A stretch of 64,000 bases of DNA from JAVKBW01 sp040222995 (GCA_040222995.1 JAVKBW010000053.1:124001-188000); one strand, 5' to 3'; shown: positions 1 to 9,035, counted from the first letter of the stretch. Notes: generated by a model not told the origin, from the letters alone. Translations and numbers: made by a program.

Positions 1-8
1 CGGTCGGC

Positions 9-491
9 CTACGGATCGATCAGTTTTTCGAGGTTCGGTTGAGACGATTTGATGACCCGGGTAACGATGTAGGTCATGAAGCGGTCGATGCCCAGTTCCT
101 CGGCAAGCAGCCCGTCGATAAGGCTCTGGAAGGCAGCAAGGTTCGATGCAACAACCGTCATGACATAGTCCATGCCGCCGCCGGTTGAGACGCATTCGGT
201 GATTTCGTCGAGCGCCTTGATCCTGGCCTCAAAGCGCTCGAAATCTGATTTGTGGTGGCTCTTGAGCGATACCGTCACGATTACCTTGCTGACATCGACA
301 ATCGCATCGAGGGCGATGTCGGCATGATATCCGCGGATCAATCCGGCCTTCTTCAGTCTGTCCAGCCGGGTCCAGCAGGGGGTGGGGGACAGATTGACCA
401 TGTCGGCGAGCCGGGACTTGCTCAGCGGCCCGTGTTTCTGGACCGCGCTGAGAATACGTATGTCGGTGGCGTCCAGGGCTGTTTTCTTCAT
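9..491 (-). CDS. Lrp/AsnC family transcriptional regulator
   Basis: The 160-residue protein has the two-part Lrp/AsnC plan. An N-terminal winged helix-turn-helix (about residues 5-60, LSKSRLADMVNLSPTPCWTR) is followed by an alpha/beta effector-binding domain (about 70-150) with the family's GxxDY-type signature (GGGMDYVMTVVAS). Such proteins bind DNA as dimers or octamers and answer to amino acids. The start is the ATG at 491, preceded by an AGAGGGA ribosome site. The next gene on this strand lies 105 bp upstream, so it is probably a single-gene transcript. The effector and targets cannot be told from sequence; the nearby P450/carrier-protein operon is a possible but unproven target. Confidence 0.93.
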   Translation of the reverse strand: MKKTALDATDIRILSAVQKHGPLSKSRLADMVNLSPTPCWTRLDRLKKAGLIRGYHADIALDAIVDVSKVIVTVSLKSHHKSDFERFEARIKALDEITECVSTGGGMDYVMTVVASNLAAFQSLIDGLLAEELGIDRFMTYIVTRVIKSSQPNLEKLIDP

Positions 492-596
492 TCCCGTTCC
501 CTCTAGCGCAGGCTTCGACTTTCCGCCACTGCGAGCCGGATGTCTATCCCGTCCCTATCGGATAAACGTTGCCGGAATGCGACCGACGTGCTGCGG

Positions 597-1508
597 CTAT
601 AAACCGACATTGCGAAGAAACCGGTCCAGATCATCCTTTACCATCCGCAAGGTGGTGTCGCGTCGCCGCCAGATTCCATGCTGCGCCGGGCCGTCCAGAA
701 ACCTGACCCGCGTGTTTGCCAGGATGCCGCAGTTGATGGCGTATCCCCGATCCTTCTGGCTGTTTTCCGAGGCAATGATCAGTCGGTTAGGCCAGGTGTC
801 CTTGCTGAATGTCGCGCAATTGCAGATCCAGTCATAGGCAAGCGATGAATTTGCCGCAGACCGGTTCATTTTCGGGCGCGAAGGGATTATCGGCGCCGGT
901 GAGAGCGCAATGGCGTGCGCGCGGGGGTAAAAGCAGTGGAACTCGAGTGCGGGAATGGCGCCGCCCGAATGGCCGGCGGACAGAACCTGATCATACCCCT
1001 CCGCAAGCTGTTTCAGCTCCCGAAAGACGTCAACGCGCCACTCCCTGCCATCCGGTCCGATGCGCCAGCTCGATCGTCTGGGGTCGAAAATGAAGGCGAA
1101 ATCGTAGTCGGGTCTCGGAAAAATCGAGGCAAACAATACCGGCGCAACGCCGAACCGCATCGCGAATCCGGTAAAGGCGATGCACAGGCCCTTCGCCTTG
1201 CGGTCCTGCTGTCTGAACAGGACGCCGCAGCTTAGCTGTTCCGTTTCCCAGGTCTGTGTGTCTTTCAGAACGACATTGAAACTGTCCAGGCCGGTCAGGC
1301 TGTCGCGAATGCTTTGTGGCAGGGCGCCGACAAAATTCCGGAACTCACTGGGGTTCAGCCGTTCGGAAGCGCGGGCGGCCATCAGGTTATCCCGTTTCAG
1401 GCGCGGATTTCGTTTTACGTGCCGCCACCACAAATCTGCCGGCCCCGTCGTCGGGCCCCGGTTTTCCGTGTCATCCGGATGCAGTTGGCCATGAAAGCCC
1501 AGGGTCAT
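597..1508 (-). CDS. alpha/beta hydrolase-like protein of a P450-carrier protein operon
   Basis: The 303-residue protein carries a nucleophile-elbow-like GHSGG motif (about residue 178) inside an alpha/beta layout, and a late His near GPAQHGIW that could complete a triad. It may be a thioesterase or esterase releasing a chain from the carrier protein encoded just upstream. That role is inferred from position only. Its ATG overlaps the stop codon of the carrier gene (ATGA, 1505-1508), so the two are translationally coupled. The first 45 residues look unrelated to the hydrolase fold. I do not recognise a closer family. Confidence 0.72.
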   Translation of the reverse strand: MTLGFHGQLHPDDTENRGPTTGPADLWWRHVKRNPRLKRDNLMAARASERLNPSEFRNFVGALPQSIRDSLTGLDSFNVVLKDTQTWETEQLSCGVLFRQQDRKAKGLCIAFTGFAMRFGVAPVLFASIFPRPDYDFAFIFDPRRSSWRIGPDGREWRVDVFRELKQLAEGYDQVLSAGHSGGAIPALEFHCFYPRAHAIALSPAPIIPSRPKMNRSAANSSLAYDWICNCATFSKDTWPNRLIIASENSQKDRGYAINCGILANTRVRFLDGPAQHGIWRRRDTTLRMVKDDLDRFLRNVGL

Positions 1509-1762
1509 TCAAGCGCTCGCGCATAACGGTCCACGACTTCTCCAACCGTGTCGGATTCAGGGTAAAATTCGACCACGGTGCTGAACGAAAAACGATCATC
1601 CAGTTCGATTTCCCACTCGATGAAGTGCAGACTGTCTATTTCCAGATCCTCAATTTTCGTTTCAAGAAGAATGTTACTCGGTGTCGGAAGGTCAAGACGG
1701 GAAGAGAGCATTTCAACAGCAATCCGCTTGAATTCAGCTTTCTTGTCCGGCTCGGCAATCAT
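1505..1762 (-). CDS. acyl carrier protein-like
   Basis: This is an 85-residue acidic helical protein with the phosphopantetheine attachment motif DSLHFIEW (Ser about residue 44), as in acyl and peptidyl carrier proteins (usual length 75-90). The Ser would receive the 4'-phosphopantetheine arm and tether an acyl or amino acyl substrate. The gene overlaps the upstream P450 by 29 bp and the downstream hydrolase by 4 bp, so the three form one operon. No ketosynthase or adenylation gene is nearby. The carrier may therefore be loaded by a stand-alone enzyme elsewhere, with the P450 acting on the bound chain. Confidence 0.85.
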   Translation of the reverse strand: MIAEPDKKAEFKRIAVEMLSSRLDLPTPSNILLETKIEDLEIDSLHFIEWEIELDDRFSFSTVVEFYPESDTVGEVVDRYARALE

Positions 1763-2726
1763 CGACTATTTGTCCTTCAAGCGCTTTCGGTGTTGAAAAC
1801 ACCGATGTGGGTTCCGCAGCGTCAAAGCGCGTGATGTCCACGCGCAGCCTGCACCGTTCGAAAGTCTTTTCAAGGATTTTTGCCGCTTGCAACGCATTCG
1901 CTTTTCCAAGGCATTGGTGAGGGCCGGACCCGAAGGCGAGAGACTGGGACACGCTTAACATCAAACGGTATTGGACCGTTGAATGCTGATTGTCGGTTTG
2001 TGGTGGTTTGATGCGCATCACCCATTGAACCCCTCCCAGAAACGGACAGCCGGTCCGGTCTTTGTTCTTTCCCTGCGAGGATTTCCAGGATGCGACGAGG
2101 TGCGCACTGAGATATCCCCGCATGGGATCGCGACCCATCACAACCAACGATCTCAGAATTCCATCTCGAGCGTGCTCCTCGACACCGTTTTCCATGAGGA
2201 TGCAATCGAGTTCCTGAAGGATGCTCTCATTCCGTTTTCGGATGGCAATCGGGCATCCGGGGTCGAAAAACCGTGTGAACCCGCCCCCGTTTTTCACCGC
2301 CCGAGAAAGTTTGAACTTCACGCTGTCAGGCAGGGCCTGCGTAATTGTATTTCCTTGAAACAGCGTTTCGTCGGATAGAGGGTCGATCACTTCCGCCAGC
2401 AAGTCGATCGGACCACTGATCTCGCATTTCTTTACGGCCTGCAGGAGGATGGTTTCATATCTGCTTTCAAGATCCCCGGAAGCGGGGCGCACTAGATCGG
2501 CACGTGCGCTTTGACGCAATTCTTTATGACGCTCGCCGTTGTTGGCAAGCGGCGTCAAGGCTACCAGTTTTTCCGAAAACAGCAGAGGCATTGCCATGCG
2601 ACTCGACAGCGCGCTGAAGTTATTGACGGCTTCTGCGACCTGGTTCTGATCGCTTTTCAGAATATCCTCAATCTCGGCGGGGTCGGAAATGGTGACGTAA
2701 CGATTCAACGGGGGTGCTTCCTGCAA
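1734..2726 (-). CDS. cytochrome P450, atypical and shortened
   Basis: This 330-residue P450 retains the haem-ligand loop FGSGPHQCLG (Cys about residue 274) and a C-helix region (NGERHKELRQ). It is about 70 residues shorter than normal bacterial P450s. The reading frame opens just after an in-frame stop and begins with TTG, so the usual first 30-40 residues are missing. The expected I-helix AGxDT reads MGRDP. The K-helix ExxR reads WVMR, without the Glu. Only about 35 residues separate that point from the Cys loop, where 60-70 are usual. It could be an unusual carrier-protein P450 or a decaying gene. The 29-bp overlap with the carrier gene supports joint expression. Confidence 0.7.
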   Translation of the reverse strand: MQEAPPLNRYVTISDPAEIEDILKSDQNQVAEAVNNFSALSSRMAMPLLFSEKLVALTPLANNGERHKELRQSARADLVRPASGDLESRYETILLQAVKKCEISGPIDLLAEVIDPLSDETLFQGNTITQALPDSVKFKLSRAVKNGGGFTRFFDPGCPIAIRKRNESILQELDCILMENGVEEHARDGILRSLVVMGRDPMRGYLSAHLVASWKSSQGKNKDRTGCPFLGGVQWVMRIKPPQTDNQHSTVQYRLMLSVSQSLAFGSGPHQCLGKANALQAAKILEKTFERCRLRVDITRFDAAEPTSVFSTPKALEGQIVDDCRAGQES

Positions 2727-2902
2727 CAGGTTTCACGGGCCGGCCCGGCATGGTGACACGGCCTTTACCGTTTGCACTTTAACACGGGAGAACCCGCCGG
2801 AAACATCCCGCAGGCCCGGCATTTCCATATCCGTGGCGGCATCGTCGCAGCTTCGGGACAGGTCCGTTTACCGTCAATGAAAATCGCCGCCTGTTCTTCC
2901 GT

Positions 2903-3709
2903 TCAGAGTGGCGAGCCGGCGCTCTGGTTACCGTCTCTGTGCCGTCTGATACGAAGAAGAATGTTCGCAAGATACAGAAACACGAAAACGGCCATCAGAA
3001 GCTCCTGCAGTTCCTGGTAATCCCGGGTGGTTACGATGAAACCGCCGGTCAGGCTGGTATCGGTCCAGAACTGTACGCGTTCGACGACGCGCGGCAGAAA
3101 CAGAACCAGCGTTGTCGGAATCAGGAACCGGCCCGGCAGCAGCCAGTCGATCACGGGATACCGGTCCAGCCAGCGCAGGCGGGGCCGCAACAGGGGGACA
3201 AAGAACCCGAACAACAGGGCGGCAAAGGTAAACACGGCCCTGGGTTTCTGATCCAGCAGGTTTTCCGCCGCATTGTGCAGGTTCGTTTCGCGCTGCTTGT
3301 TGACCGAGGCCAGCCATTCAGGCGTTTGCCAGTTAAAGAAATGCTGTCCCCAGCTCCATTCCTCACCGGCGACCAGCAGACCGACGGCGCCGATTGTGTA
3401 AAACCCGCCGCGCAGCCAGGCGAACAGAATGACGTCTTTTTTTCGGGCGATGACGAAAGCCAGCACACCGGATATGACGAACAGGATGGCGGTTATGTTC
3501 TCGCCGGGGCCGTCCTCGCTGCGCGCCCACCAGACGAACATGTCGCCGTCGATCAGCAGAATGACAATGCTTACAATCAGCAGCGCCACCGGCAGGCCGA
3601 ACCAGAGTTTCGGCGACAGATAATTTTCGCGGTCGGCGAATACGGTTCCCTGATAATCTTTACGCAATCGGTCTGTTCCCCTTTCCGTCCGCACGTATCT
3701 TTTTGCCAA
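2903..3709 (-). CDS. multi-pass membrane protein of unknown function
   Basis: The protein of up to 268 residues has about six predicted membrane segments (first near residues 35-53) and a short cytoplasmic-looking basic tail. A conserved-looking loop motif, GEEWSWGQHFFNWQTPEW, resembles the EExSWGQ signature seen in a family of uncharacterised bacterial membrane proteins. The start is uncertain. The upstream-most start is TTG at 3709 with no ribosome site; a TTG at 3667 has an AAGGGGA site and would give 254 residues. It stands alone, 60 bp from the cupin operon. No function is proposed. Confidence 0.7.
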   Translation of the reverse strand: MAKRYVRTERGTDRLRKDYQGTVFADRENYLSPKLWFGLPVALLIVSIVILLIDGDMFVWWARSEDGPGENITAILFVISGVLAFVIARKKDVILFAWLRGGFYTIGAVGLLVAGEEWSWGQHFFNWQTPEWLASVNKQRETNLHNAAENLLDQKPRAVFTFAALLFGFFVPLLRPRLRWLDRYPVIDWLLPGRFLIPTTLVLFLPRVVERVQFWTDTSLTGGFIVTTRDYQELQELLMAVFVFLYLANILLRIRRHRDGNQSAGSPL

Positions 3710-3769
3710 ACGATATTATCGCGGCAGGGCTGGACGTTACCGATTAGCCGAGAATATTCAACAACACGG

Positions 3770-4114
3770 TCAGCGGATCAGATAGACCTTGCGGATCGTT
3801 TCCGTGACACGGCATGTCCCTTTCCAGTCTTTCGGGAAAAAAGCCGCCGTGTCCGGCACGATTTCGATAACGTCGCCGGATTCGTGCGTGTAGGTACAAC
3901 GCCCGGCGATGAAGTGGCAAAACTCGTCAGACGTCACGTGACAGTCCCAGTAACCCGGTGTGCAGATCCAGACGCCGCTTTCCGCTTCGCCGTTCGGGCC
4001 GACATGCAGGATGGTGCCGGAGGTGCGGGATTCGCCCTCGATCATGGTAGGGATAACGCCCCAGTCCTCGGTCGGTTCGACGGTGAGGGGATTCCTCAAT
4101 ACAGGTGTTTTCAT
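3770..4114 (-). CDS. small cupin protein (EutQ/ureidoglycine cupin-like), copy 1
   Basis: The 114-residue single-domain cupin has both beta-barrel motifs in reduced form (SGVWICTPGYWDCHVTSDEFCHFIAG and later DTAAFFPKDWKGT). It belongs with the DUF861-type small cupins and ends in the typical ETIRKVYLIR strand. It is the last gene of the glycosyltransferase-cupin-cupin set, 16 bp after the second cupin, with which it shares most of its core motifs; the pair looks like a tandem duplication. Such proteins often bind a metal or a small amide/sugar ligand. The substrate here is unknown. Confidence 0.85.
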   Translation of the reverse strand: MKTPVLRNPLTVEPTEDWGVIPTMIEGESRTSGTILHVGPNGEAESGVWICTPGYWDCHVTSDEFCHFIAGRCTYTHESGDVIEIVPDTAAFFPKDWKGTCRVTETIRKVYLIR

Positions 4115-4130
4115 TGTTTCCGGTTTTCCC

Positions 4131-4505
4131 TCAACGCAGCATGAACACGTTGCGAATGGTTTCGTGAACGACGCATTGCCCTGTCCATCCTTTCAGGAAA
4201 TGGACGACGGTGCCCGGCGTGACCTCGATAACCTCGCCGTCATCGCTTGTATAGGTCGCCCTGCCCTGGACGAAATGGCAAAGCTCGTCACTCGGGATGC
4301 TCAGCCTCCAGGTGCCGGGCGTACAGATCCACATGGCCGATTCCGACGACTTGTCTTCGCTCTGCCACAGCAGAATGCCGCTGGATTTCGACTGGCCCTC
4401 GATCATGTCGGGCTGATCGCCCCAGTCGTCCAGATCTGTATCGATGGTCGAAGCCGGCGCGATATGCGGGGCGGACGACGTAAGGCCTTTATGCGGCATC
4501 GGCAT
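4131..4505 (-). CDS. small cupin protein, copy 2
   Basis: The 124-residue paralogue of the neighbouring cupin shares the WICTPGtWrlsiPSDElCHFv-type motif 1 region and the ETIRNVFMLR C-terminus. Its first 17 bases overlap the 3' end of the glycosyltransferase gene, indicating translational coupling. An N-terminal extension of about ten residues distinguishes it from copy 1. Two adjacent diverged cupins may form a heteromer or act on two related ligands; that is inference. A role in modifying the glycosylated product, or in folate-linked C1/N metabolism with the divergent GcvT-like gene, is possible but unsupported. Confidence 0.85.
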   Translation of the reverse strand: MPMPHKGLTSSAPHIAPASTIDTDLDDWGDQPDMIEGQSKSSGILLWQSEDKSSESAMWICTPGTWRLSIPSDELCHFVQGRATYTSDDGEVIEVTPGTVVHFLKGWTGQCVVHETIRNVFMLR

Positions 4506-5787
4506 GGTCCTTCAACAGTTCGACAAGATATTCGGCCGCCCGCGTCGGACCGTCGAAGGCCTGCATATGGGCCGACGTCGCCGCGCATTTCGCCTGGATC
4601 GACGGATCGTTGAGGCAGGCGTCGATTTTCGACAGCAACTCGTTACGGTCCCAGTCGGTGCGGTGCATCTTGAAGCCGTGGCCGGTTTCCTGCACGCGGG
4701 TGGCGTTGTCGTGACCGTCCCACACATAGGGCGTGATGATCGCCGGTTTGCCGAAATAGAGGCATTCGGTGAACGTGTTGTTGCCGCCGTGGTGGATCGC
4801 CATGTCAACCTGCGAAATCACCGTCGGCTGCGGAAACCAGTCGCTGATCTGAACGTTGTCGGGCAGGTTGCTGTAGGCATCCATATAGTCACCGACATTG
4901 ACCAGGACGCGGTATTCCGTATCGCCCAGTTCCCGGATGTAACGATTGATCGTTTCGGTATCGCCGCATCCGAGGCTGCCGAAACTGAAATAAATCAGCG
5001 GACCCTCATTATTCTTCGCGAATGTCGGTATCGTATAATCCTTGTCCTTGCGGACGCAGCCTTCCAGATACTTGAACCGTTTGGGGTCCAGCGGGTTTTT
5101 CCGCTTGTACTTCACCGGCTCCGGATACAGCAGAAGATTCAGGTAAGGTGACGCCTCGAAGAACTGGCCGAGCGGATACGGGTCTTCGCCGCATTGCACG
5201 AGGAACCTGTTGAACTCGTCGTGCAGCGGCTTGATCACTTCATTGAATTTGTCGCGATAGGCCTGCTGCGCCGCGAAGTCGCTCTCGCCGCATCCCGAAA
5301 GATGGGGTGGAATTTCCGGATCCTCGATCTCGTTCTCGCTGCACGAAACGATACGCACCCACGGCACGCCATACTGCTTGCAGGCGGGAAACAGGATCAC
5401 ATTGTCGATGCAGATGATGTCCGGCTTGACCTTGTTCAGAATTCCGGGAAGTTCCTTTTCCGCCCATACCGACGTGTTGACGATATTCGCCCAGCATTCC
5501 TTCACATAATTGTCGATCTGCTCATAGGGCGTCAGGTTGAAATTCGGAATGTGGCCGTCGATGAAGCCTGTCCAGTATTTCGCCATTTCCTCGGGCGACA
5601 TCGGCTCGGACATGTTGACGGGATGCTCCTCGAACCCGAAATCCGAATAGGTGCCGGAAAGCCCGGGGTCGGTCAGGAACACGGGTGTGTGGCCCATTCT
5701 TTCAAGCGCCTGAGCAATTCCGACGGAATTCAGCGCCGGGCCGTAACAGGCTTCCGGAAAAAATGCGAATACTTTGCCGGTGGTCAT
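4489..5787 (-). CDS. GT1-family (UDP-glucosyl/glucuronosyl-like) glycosyltransferase
   Basis: The 432-residue GT-B enzyme has an N-terminal acceptor domain that begins KVFAFFPEACYGPALNSVGI. Its C-terminal nucleotide-sugar domain carries the family signature HHGGNNTFTECLYFGKPAII (about residues 325-345), where the HGG loop binds the UDP-sugar diphosphate, followed by a D-x-x-x-N element. The sequence matches the macrolide-type glycosyltransferase group, which glycosylates small lipophilic acceptors. There is no signal peptide, so it is cytoplasmic. It is the first gene of an operon with two cupins, and the GcvT-like gene is divergently transcribed. The acceptor is unknown. Confidence 0.88.
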   Translation of the reverse strand: MTTGKVFAFFPEACYGPALNSVGIAQALERMGHTPVFLTDPGLSGTYSDFGFEEHPVNMSEPMSPEEMAKYWTGFIDGHIPNFNLTPYEQIDNYVKECWANIVNTSVWAEKELPGILNKVKPDIICIDNVILFPACKQYGVPWVRIVSCSENEIEDPEIPPHLSGCGESDFAAQQAYRDKFNEVIKPLHDEFNRFLVQCGEDPYPLGQFFEASPYLNLLLYPEPVKYKRKNPLDPKRFKYLEGCVRKDKDYTIPTFAKNNEGPLIYFSFGSLGCGDTETINRYIRELGDTEYRVLVNVGDYMDAYSNLPDNVQISDWFPQPTVISQVDMAIHHGGNNTFTECLYFGKPAIITPYVWDGHDNATRVQETGHGFKMHRTDWDRNELLSKIDACLNDPSIQAKCAATSAHMQAFDGPTRAAEYLVELLKDHADAA

Positions 5788-5971
5788 CGGTAGGTCTCCC
5801 AGTATCTGTGAATGTTCGTTTTTCTGTTATTGGGCTCTTTGTGGCCGGTGCGCCATCCTTGTACATATTTCGACAATTGTTAAGTCTTGTTGACAGACGA
5901 CCCCGTTAGCATTGCATGTTTAAAGGCAGGTGGTCAGCCGTTGCGCGGTAAAAAAGAAAAGGAATTGAAAA

Positions 5972-7072
5972 GTGGGACAGAGGATTTCGGCGCTGGACGC
6001 CACCATGCGCGCCATGGGCGCGAAAATGGGCGAATGGAACAACATGCCCGTCGCCTTCCGGTTTCCGAGCGATCCGCATCTTGAACACGACGCGATCCGC
6101 GAGACGGCCGGTATGTGGGATACTTCCGCCCTGACCAAGATTCAGGTGCGCGGCGCGGATGCGCTGGCCGCCGTCGACTATCTGGTGACCCGCAACATGG
6201 CGAAGATTCCCGTCGGCATGTCGGCCTATTGCCCGATCCTCAAGGAAGATGGCCATTTCTGTGACGACGGCATCGTGTTTCACGTCGCGGAAAACCACTT
6301 TCTGGTGGCCGGCAGCATCGGCCCGAGCTTCCAATTGCTGACGGAATACGGCAAGGGCCGGGATCTGAGCGTGGAGCTGGACGAGGATCTGCACATCATC
6401 ACCGTCCAGGGGCCGAAGTCGATCGATCTGCTGGACCCGCTGACGGATGCAACCCTGCGCGAGCTGCGCTTCTGCCGGCAGATCCATGCCGATCTGTGCG
6501 GCACCGGCATGATGATTTCGCGCACCGGCTATTCCGGCGAACGCGGATACGAACTCTACATGCGCGGGCGCGATGTGGTTGGCGTGTGGGAGGAATTGAT
6601 GGCCCATGCCAGACCGCTCGGCATCAGACCGGTCGGGTTCGACGGGCTGGAGATGGTGCATATCGAAAGCGGCCTGATGGCCTACGGTGCGGAGGCGACC
6701 GAGGAGAACACGCCCTGGGAAGTCGACATGGGCTGGGCGGTTTCGCGCACCAAGGGCGATTTCCGCGGCAAGCAGGCCGTGTTCGCGCTGGAAGGCAAGG
6801 AAAAGGTCAGGTTTTACGGCATCGAGGCCGATCATGACGATGTGGTGGAACACAATGCCGTGCTGTCCATAGACGGCGAAAAGGTCGGCCATGTGACCAC
6901 GCCGGCCTTTTCCCGAAGGCTCAACAAATCCCTGGCGCTGGTCCATCTCGCGCCGTGGGCGGCGAAGGACGGCACAAGGCTCGTGCTGAAAGGCCCGACG
7001 ATTGAGTGCACCGCCACCGCACGACCGATACCGTTCGTCGATCCGGGCCGCACCCGTCAACGCGCCATGTGA
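5972..7072 (+). CDS. aminomethyltransferase (GcvT) family folate-dependent enzyme
   Basis: The 366-residue protein has the GcvT/YgfZ-type layout: a tetrahydrofolate-binding N-terminal domain (AGMWDTSALTKIQVRGADA about residues 45-65), the GYSGERGYELYM signature (about 190) and a C-terminal barrel starting near residue 260. The start is GTG at 5972, preceded by AAGGA at the right spacing. No glycine-cleavage partner (gcvH or gcvP) is adjacent, so it is more likely a stand-alone relative that demethylates or transfers a C1 unit from another amine, ether or sulfonium substrate. It is transcribed away from the glycosyltransferase operon across a 184-bp gap. Confidence 0.88.
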   Translation: MGQRISALDATMRAMGAKMGEWNNMPVAFRFPSDPHLEHDAIRETAGMWDTSALTKIQVRGADALAAVDYLVTRNMAKIPVGMSAYCPILKEDGHFCDDGIVFHVAENHFLVAGSIGPSFQLLTEYGKGRDLSVELDEDLHIITVQGPKSIDLLDPLTDATLRELRFCRQIHADLCGTGMMISRTGYSGERGYELYMRGRDVVGVWEELMAHARPLGIRPVGFDGLEMVHIESGLMAYGAEATEENTPWEVDMGWAVSRTKGDFRGKQAVFALEGKEKVRFYGIEADHDDVVEHNAVLSIDGEKVGHVTTPAFSRRLNKSLALVHLAPWAAKDGTRLVLKGPTIECTATARPIPFVDPGRTRQRAM

Positions 7073-7232
7073 CCGGCGGCGTGCCGCCAGAAGCCGGGGC
7101 GGCCGGCTGCCCAGGACTTAATTTCAAGCTGTAGAATCTTTTGCCCAAGCCATTTACCATGGCTGTATTCGGCATAGTTTGAGAGTGCGCCCAGGAACAA
7201 ACGTTTAGAGCCAACTGTTGCGATGGAGACCA

Positions 7233-7718
7233 ATGGCCGCAGCACCGGACCTCCGGACCCGGAATGACATCAGGGTTGAATTTTCTGTCGAAGACCTGCG
7301 TGTCTTTCGCGGCGGGAAGACCAATCAGCCGTATGCGATCGTCGGCCACAACCCCTACAGCGGGTTGCTGACGGATGCCTGGGTCGGCGGGTTCGACACC
7401 GAGCAGGAGTTCCGCGCCGTTCTGGAATTCATCATCGAACAGTTCGAAACGGGCGGTTACAGCTACTGGCTTGTGGATCTGCGGCATCTCAATACGGGGT
7501 TTTTCCATTCCGATACCTGGCTGGCGGAAACCGCCTTTCCAAAGGCGATTGAAGCCGGGCTTGTGCGGGAAGCCGTTGTCTTGCCCCCGTATCGGGGCGC
7601 ACCGCCGGATTACGATGTCTTCGGTTCGGCGTCGGCGGCGCTCAGGAAAATCACCGACGGCCGGGTGCGCGGTTTCACCGACATCGCCGAAGCCCGGAAA
7701 TGGCTTTTCGGGGCGTGA
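7233..7718 (+). CDS. hypothetical protein, possible SpoIIAA/STAS-like fold
   Basis: The protein is about 161 residues and soluble, with alternating strands and helices: a central FETGGYSYWLVDLRHLNTGF segment, then a C-terminal helix ending AEARKWLF that resembles SpoIIAA/STAS-like proteins of unknown role. The ATG at 7233 was chosen over the TTG at 7218 because a GGAG site lies just upstream of it. It lies alone between the GcvT-like gene and the metallopeptidase gene. The family assignment is weak. Confidence 0.65.
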   Translation: MAAAPDLRTRNDIRVEFSVEDLRVFRGGKTNQPYAIVGHNPYSGLLTDAWVGGFDTEQEFRAVLEFIIEQFETGGYSYWLVDLRHLNTGFFHSDTWLAETAFPKAIEAGLVREAVVLPPYRGAPPDYDVFGSASAALRKITDGRVRGFTDIAEARKWLFGA

Positions 7719-7838
7719 CCGTTTGCGGAAGCCGGTCTTGTGACCTTTTCGTCCGAACGTAATTCTGTACTCCGATCCGGAACAGAGGCGTATAAGGCGT
7801 TTCTCGGACTATCGCCGGGACCCTGAAAAGAGTTGAGC

Positions 7839-8945
7839 ATGCAAAGTTTCTTTTGCGATTGTGGCAATCGTCTGTTTTTCGAGAATTCAGAATGCCTGCA
7901 CTGCAGGCGGGAGGTCGGCTGGTGCCCCAACTGCGCCACCCTGACCGCGATGACGGAAACCGGTTCCGGCACGCATTGTGCGCGGTGCGATACTGCGCTG
8001 CTGAAATGCGCAAACCGCGTTACCCATGATATCTGCAACCGCAGCACCGTCCGGCCACCCGGCGTCGAGCCGGCGGCGCATCCGCTGTGCGATTGCTGCC
8101 GGTATAACGAAACGATTCCCGACCTTTCGGTGCCGGGCAACCTGGAACACTGGCTGTATCTCGAACAGGCGAAACGGCGTCTGATCTTCGGTCTCGATAC
8201 GATCGGGCTGCCGCACGGCGCGACCGCCGACGGGTTCGATCCGGGCCTGTCGTTCGATTTCAAGGGGGATGTGCCTGTGCGCAAGGGGTTGTGGCGCATG
8301 GTTCATACGCATGAACCCGTCTATACCGGTCATGCGGGCGGCAAGATCACCATCAATATCCGCGAGGCGGATGCGGTCGAGCGCGAGAAGCTGCGGGTCG
8401 ATCTCGGCGAAGGGCATCGAACGCTGATCGGCCATTTCCGGCACGAAATCGGCCACTACTACTGGGACCTCCTGATAAGCGGCGATGCCGATAATCTGGC
8501 GGGTTTCCGCGCATTGTTCGGCGATCATGAAAACCCGGATTACGGCGAGGCGCTGGAACGGCACTACGCCAATGGCCCGCCCGACGACTGGCAGGAATCC
8601 TATATCAGTTCCTACGCCACCATGCACCCGTGGGAAGACTGGGCGGAAACATTCGCCTTCTATCTCGACGTGGTGGATGTCATGGAAACCGCCACGGCCT
8701 ACGGTCTGAGCGTCCAGGAAACGACGGACGATCTGGAAGGCCTGCTTGCCGCGTATACCGGGCTGGGGATTCTGCTGAACGAACTGAACAGGGGCATGGG
8801 GCTTATCGATTTCCTGCCGGAACTTGTCGTGCCGGATGTCATCGAAAAACTTCATTTTGTGCATGATGTGGTCAGCGCCGCCGCCCGGGTCGGTGAAACG
8901 GGCGGCGCATCCGGCCCGGCCGTGATCAAGGCGATGGATTGTTAG
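7839..8945 (+). CDS. putative zinc-ribbon metallopeptidase (peptidase_Mx type)
   Basis: The 368-residue protein has an N-terminal cysteine-rich zinc-ribbon region (CxCGNRLFFENSECLHCRR, then CPNC, CARC and CDCC up to residue 80). The catalytic half contains HEIGHYYWDLL (HExxH, about residue 203), with an acidic HPWEDWAETFAFY segment as likely third-ligand region. This is the plan of the putative zinc-binding metallopeptidase family that recurs beside transglutaminase, alpha-E and circularly permuted ATP-grasp genes. Here a transglutaminase-like gene follows 90 bp downstream. There is no signal peptide. The start is the ATG at 7839, six bases after AAAAGAG. Confidence 0.85.
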   Translation: MQSFFCDCGNRLFFENSECLHCRREVGWCPNCATLTAMTETGSGTHCARCDTALLKCANRVTHDICNRSTVRPPGVEPAAHPLCDCCRYNETIPDLSVPGNLEHWLYLEQAKRRLIFGLDTIGLPHGATADGFDPGLSFDFKGDVPVRKGLWRMVHTHEPVYTGHAGGKITINIREADAVEREKLRVDLGEGHRTLIGHFRHEIGHYYWDLLISGDADNLAGFRALFGDHENPDYGEALERHYANGPPDDWQESYISSYATMHPWEDWAETFAFYLDVVDVMETATAYGLSVQETTDDLEGLLAAYTGLGILLNELNRGMGLIDFLPELVVPDVIEKLHFVHDVVSAAARVGETGGASGPAVIKAMDC

Positions 8946-9035
8946 CGAATCATGACCTGATCGTGTGGAAAGACCTGAGTTGACGGAGCCTTGGCGCTCT
9001 GTCCGGTTTATGAGTCTACGGCCCAGGAGGACGTC

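Noticed and set aside
597..2726. Full secondary-metabolite gene cluster
   Set aside because: Only a P450, a carrier protein and a hydrolase are present. There is no ketosynthase, adenylation domain or phosphopantetheinyl transferase, so a cluster claim is not supported.
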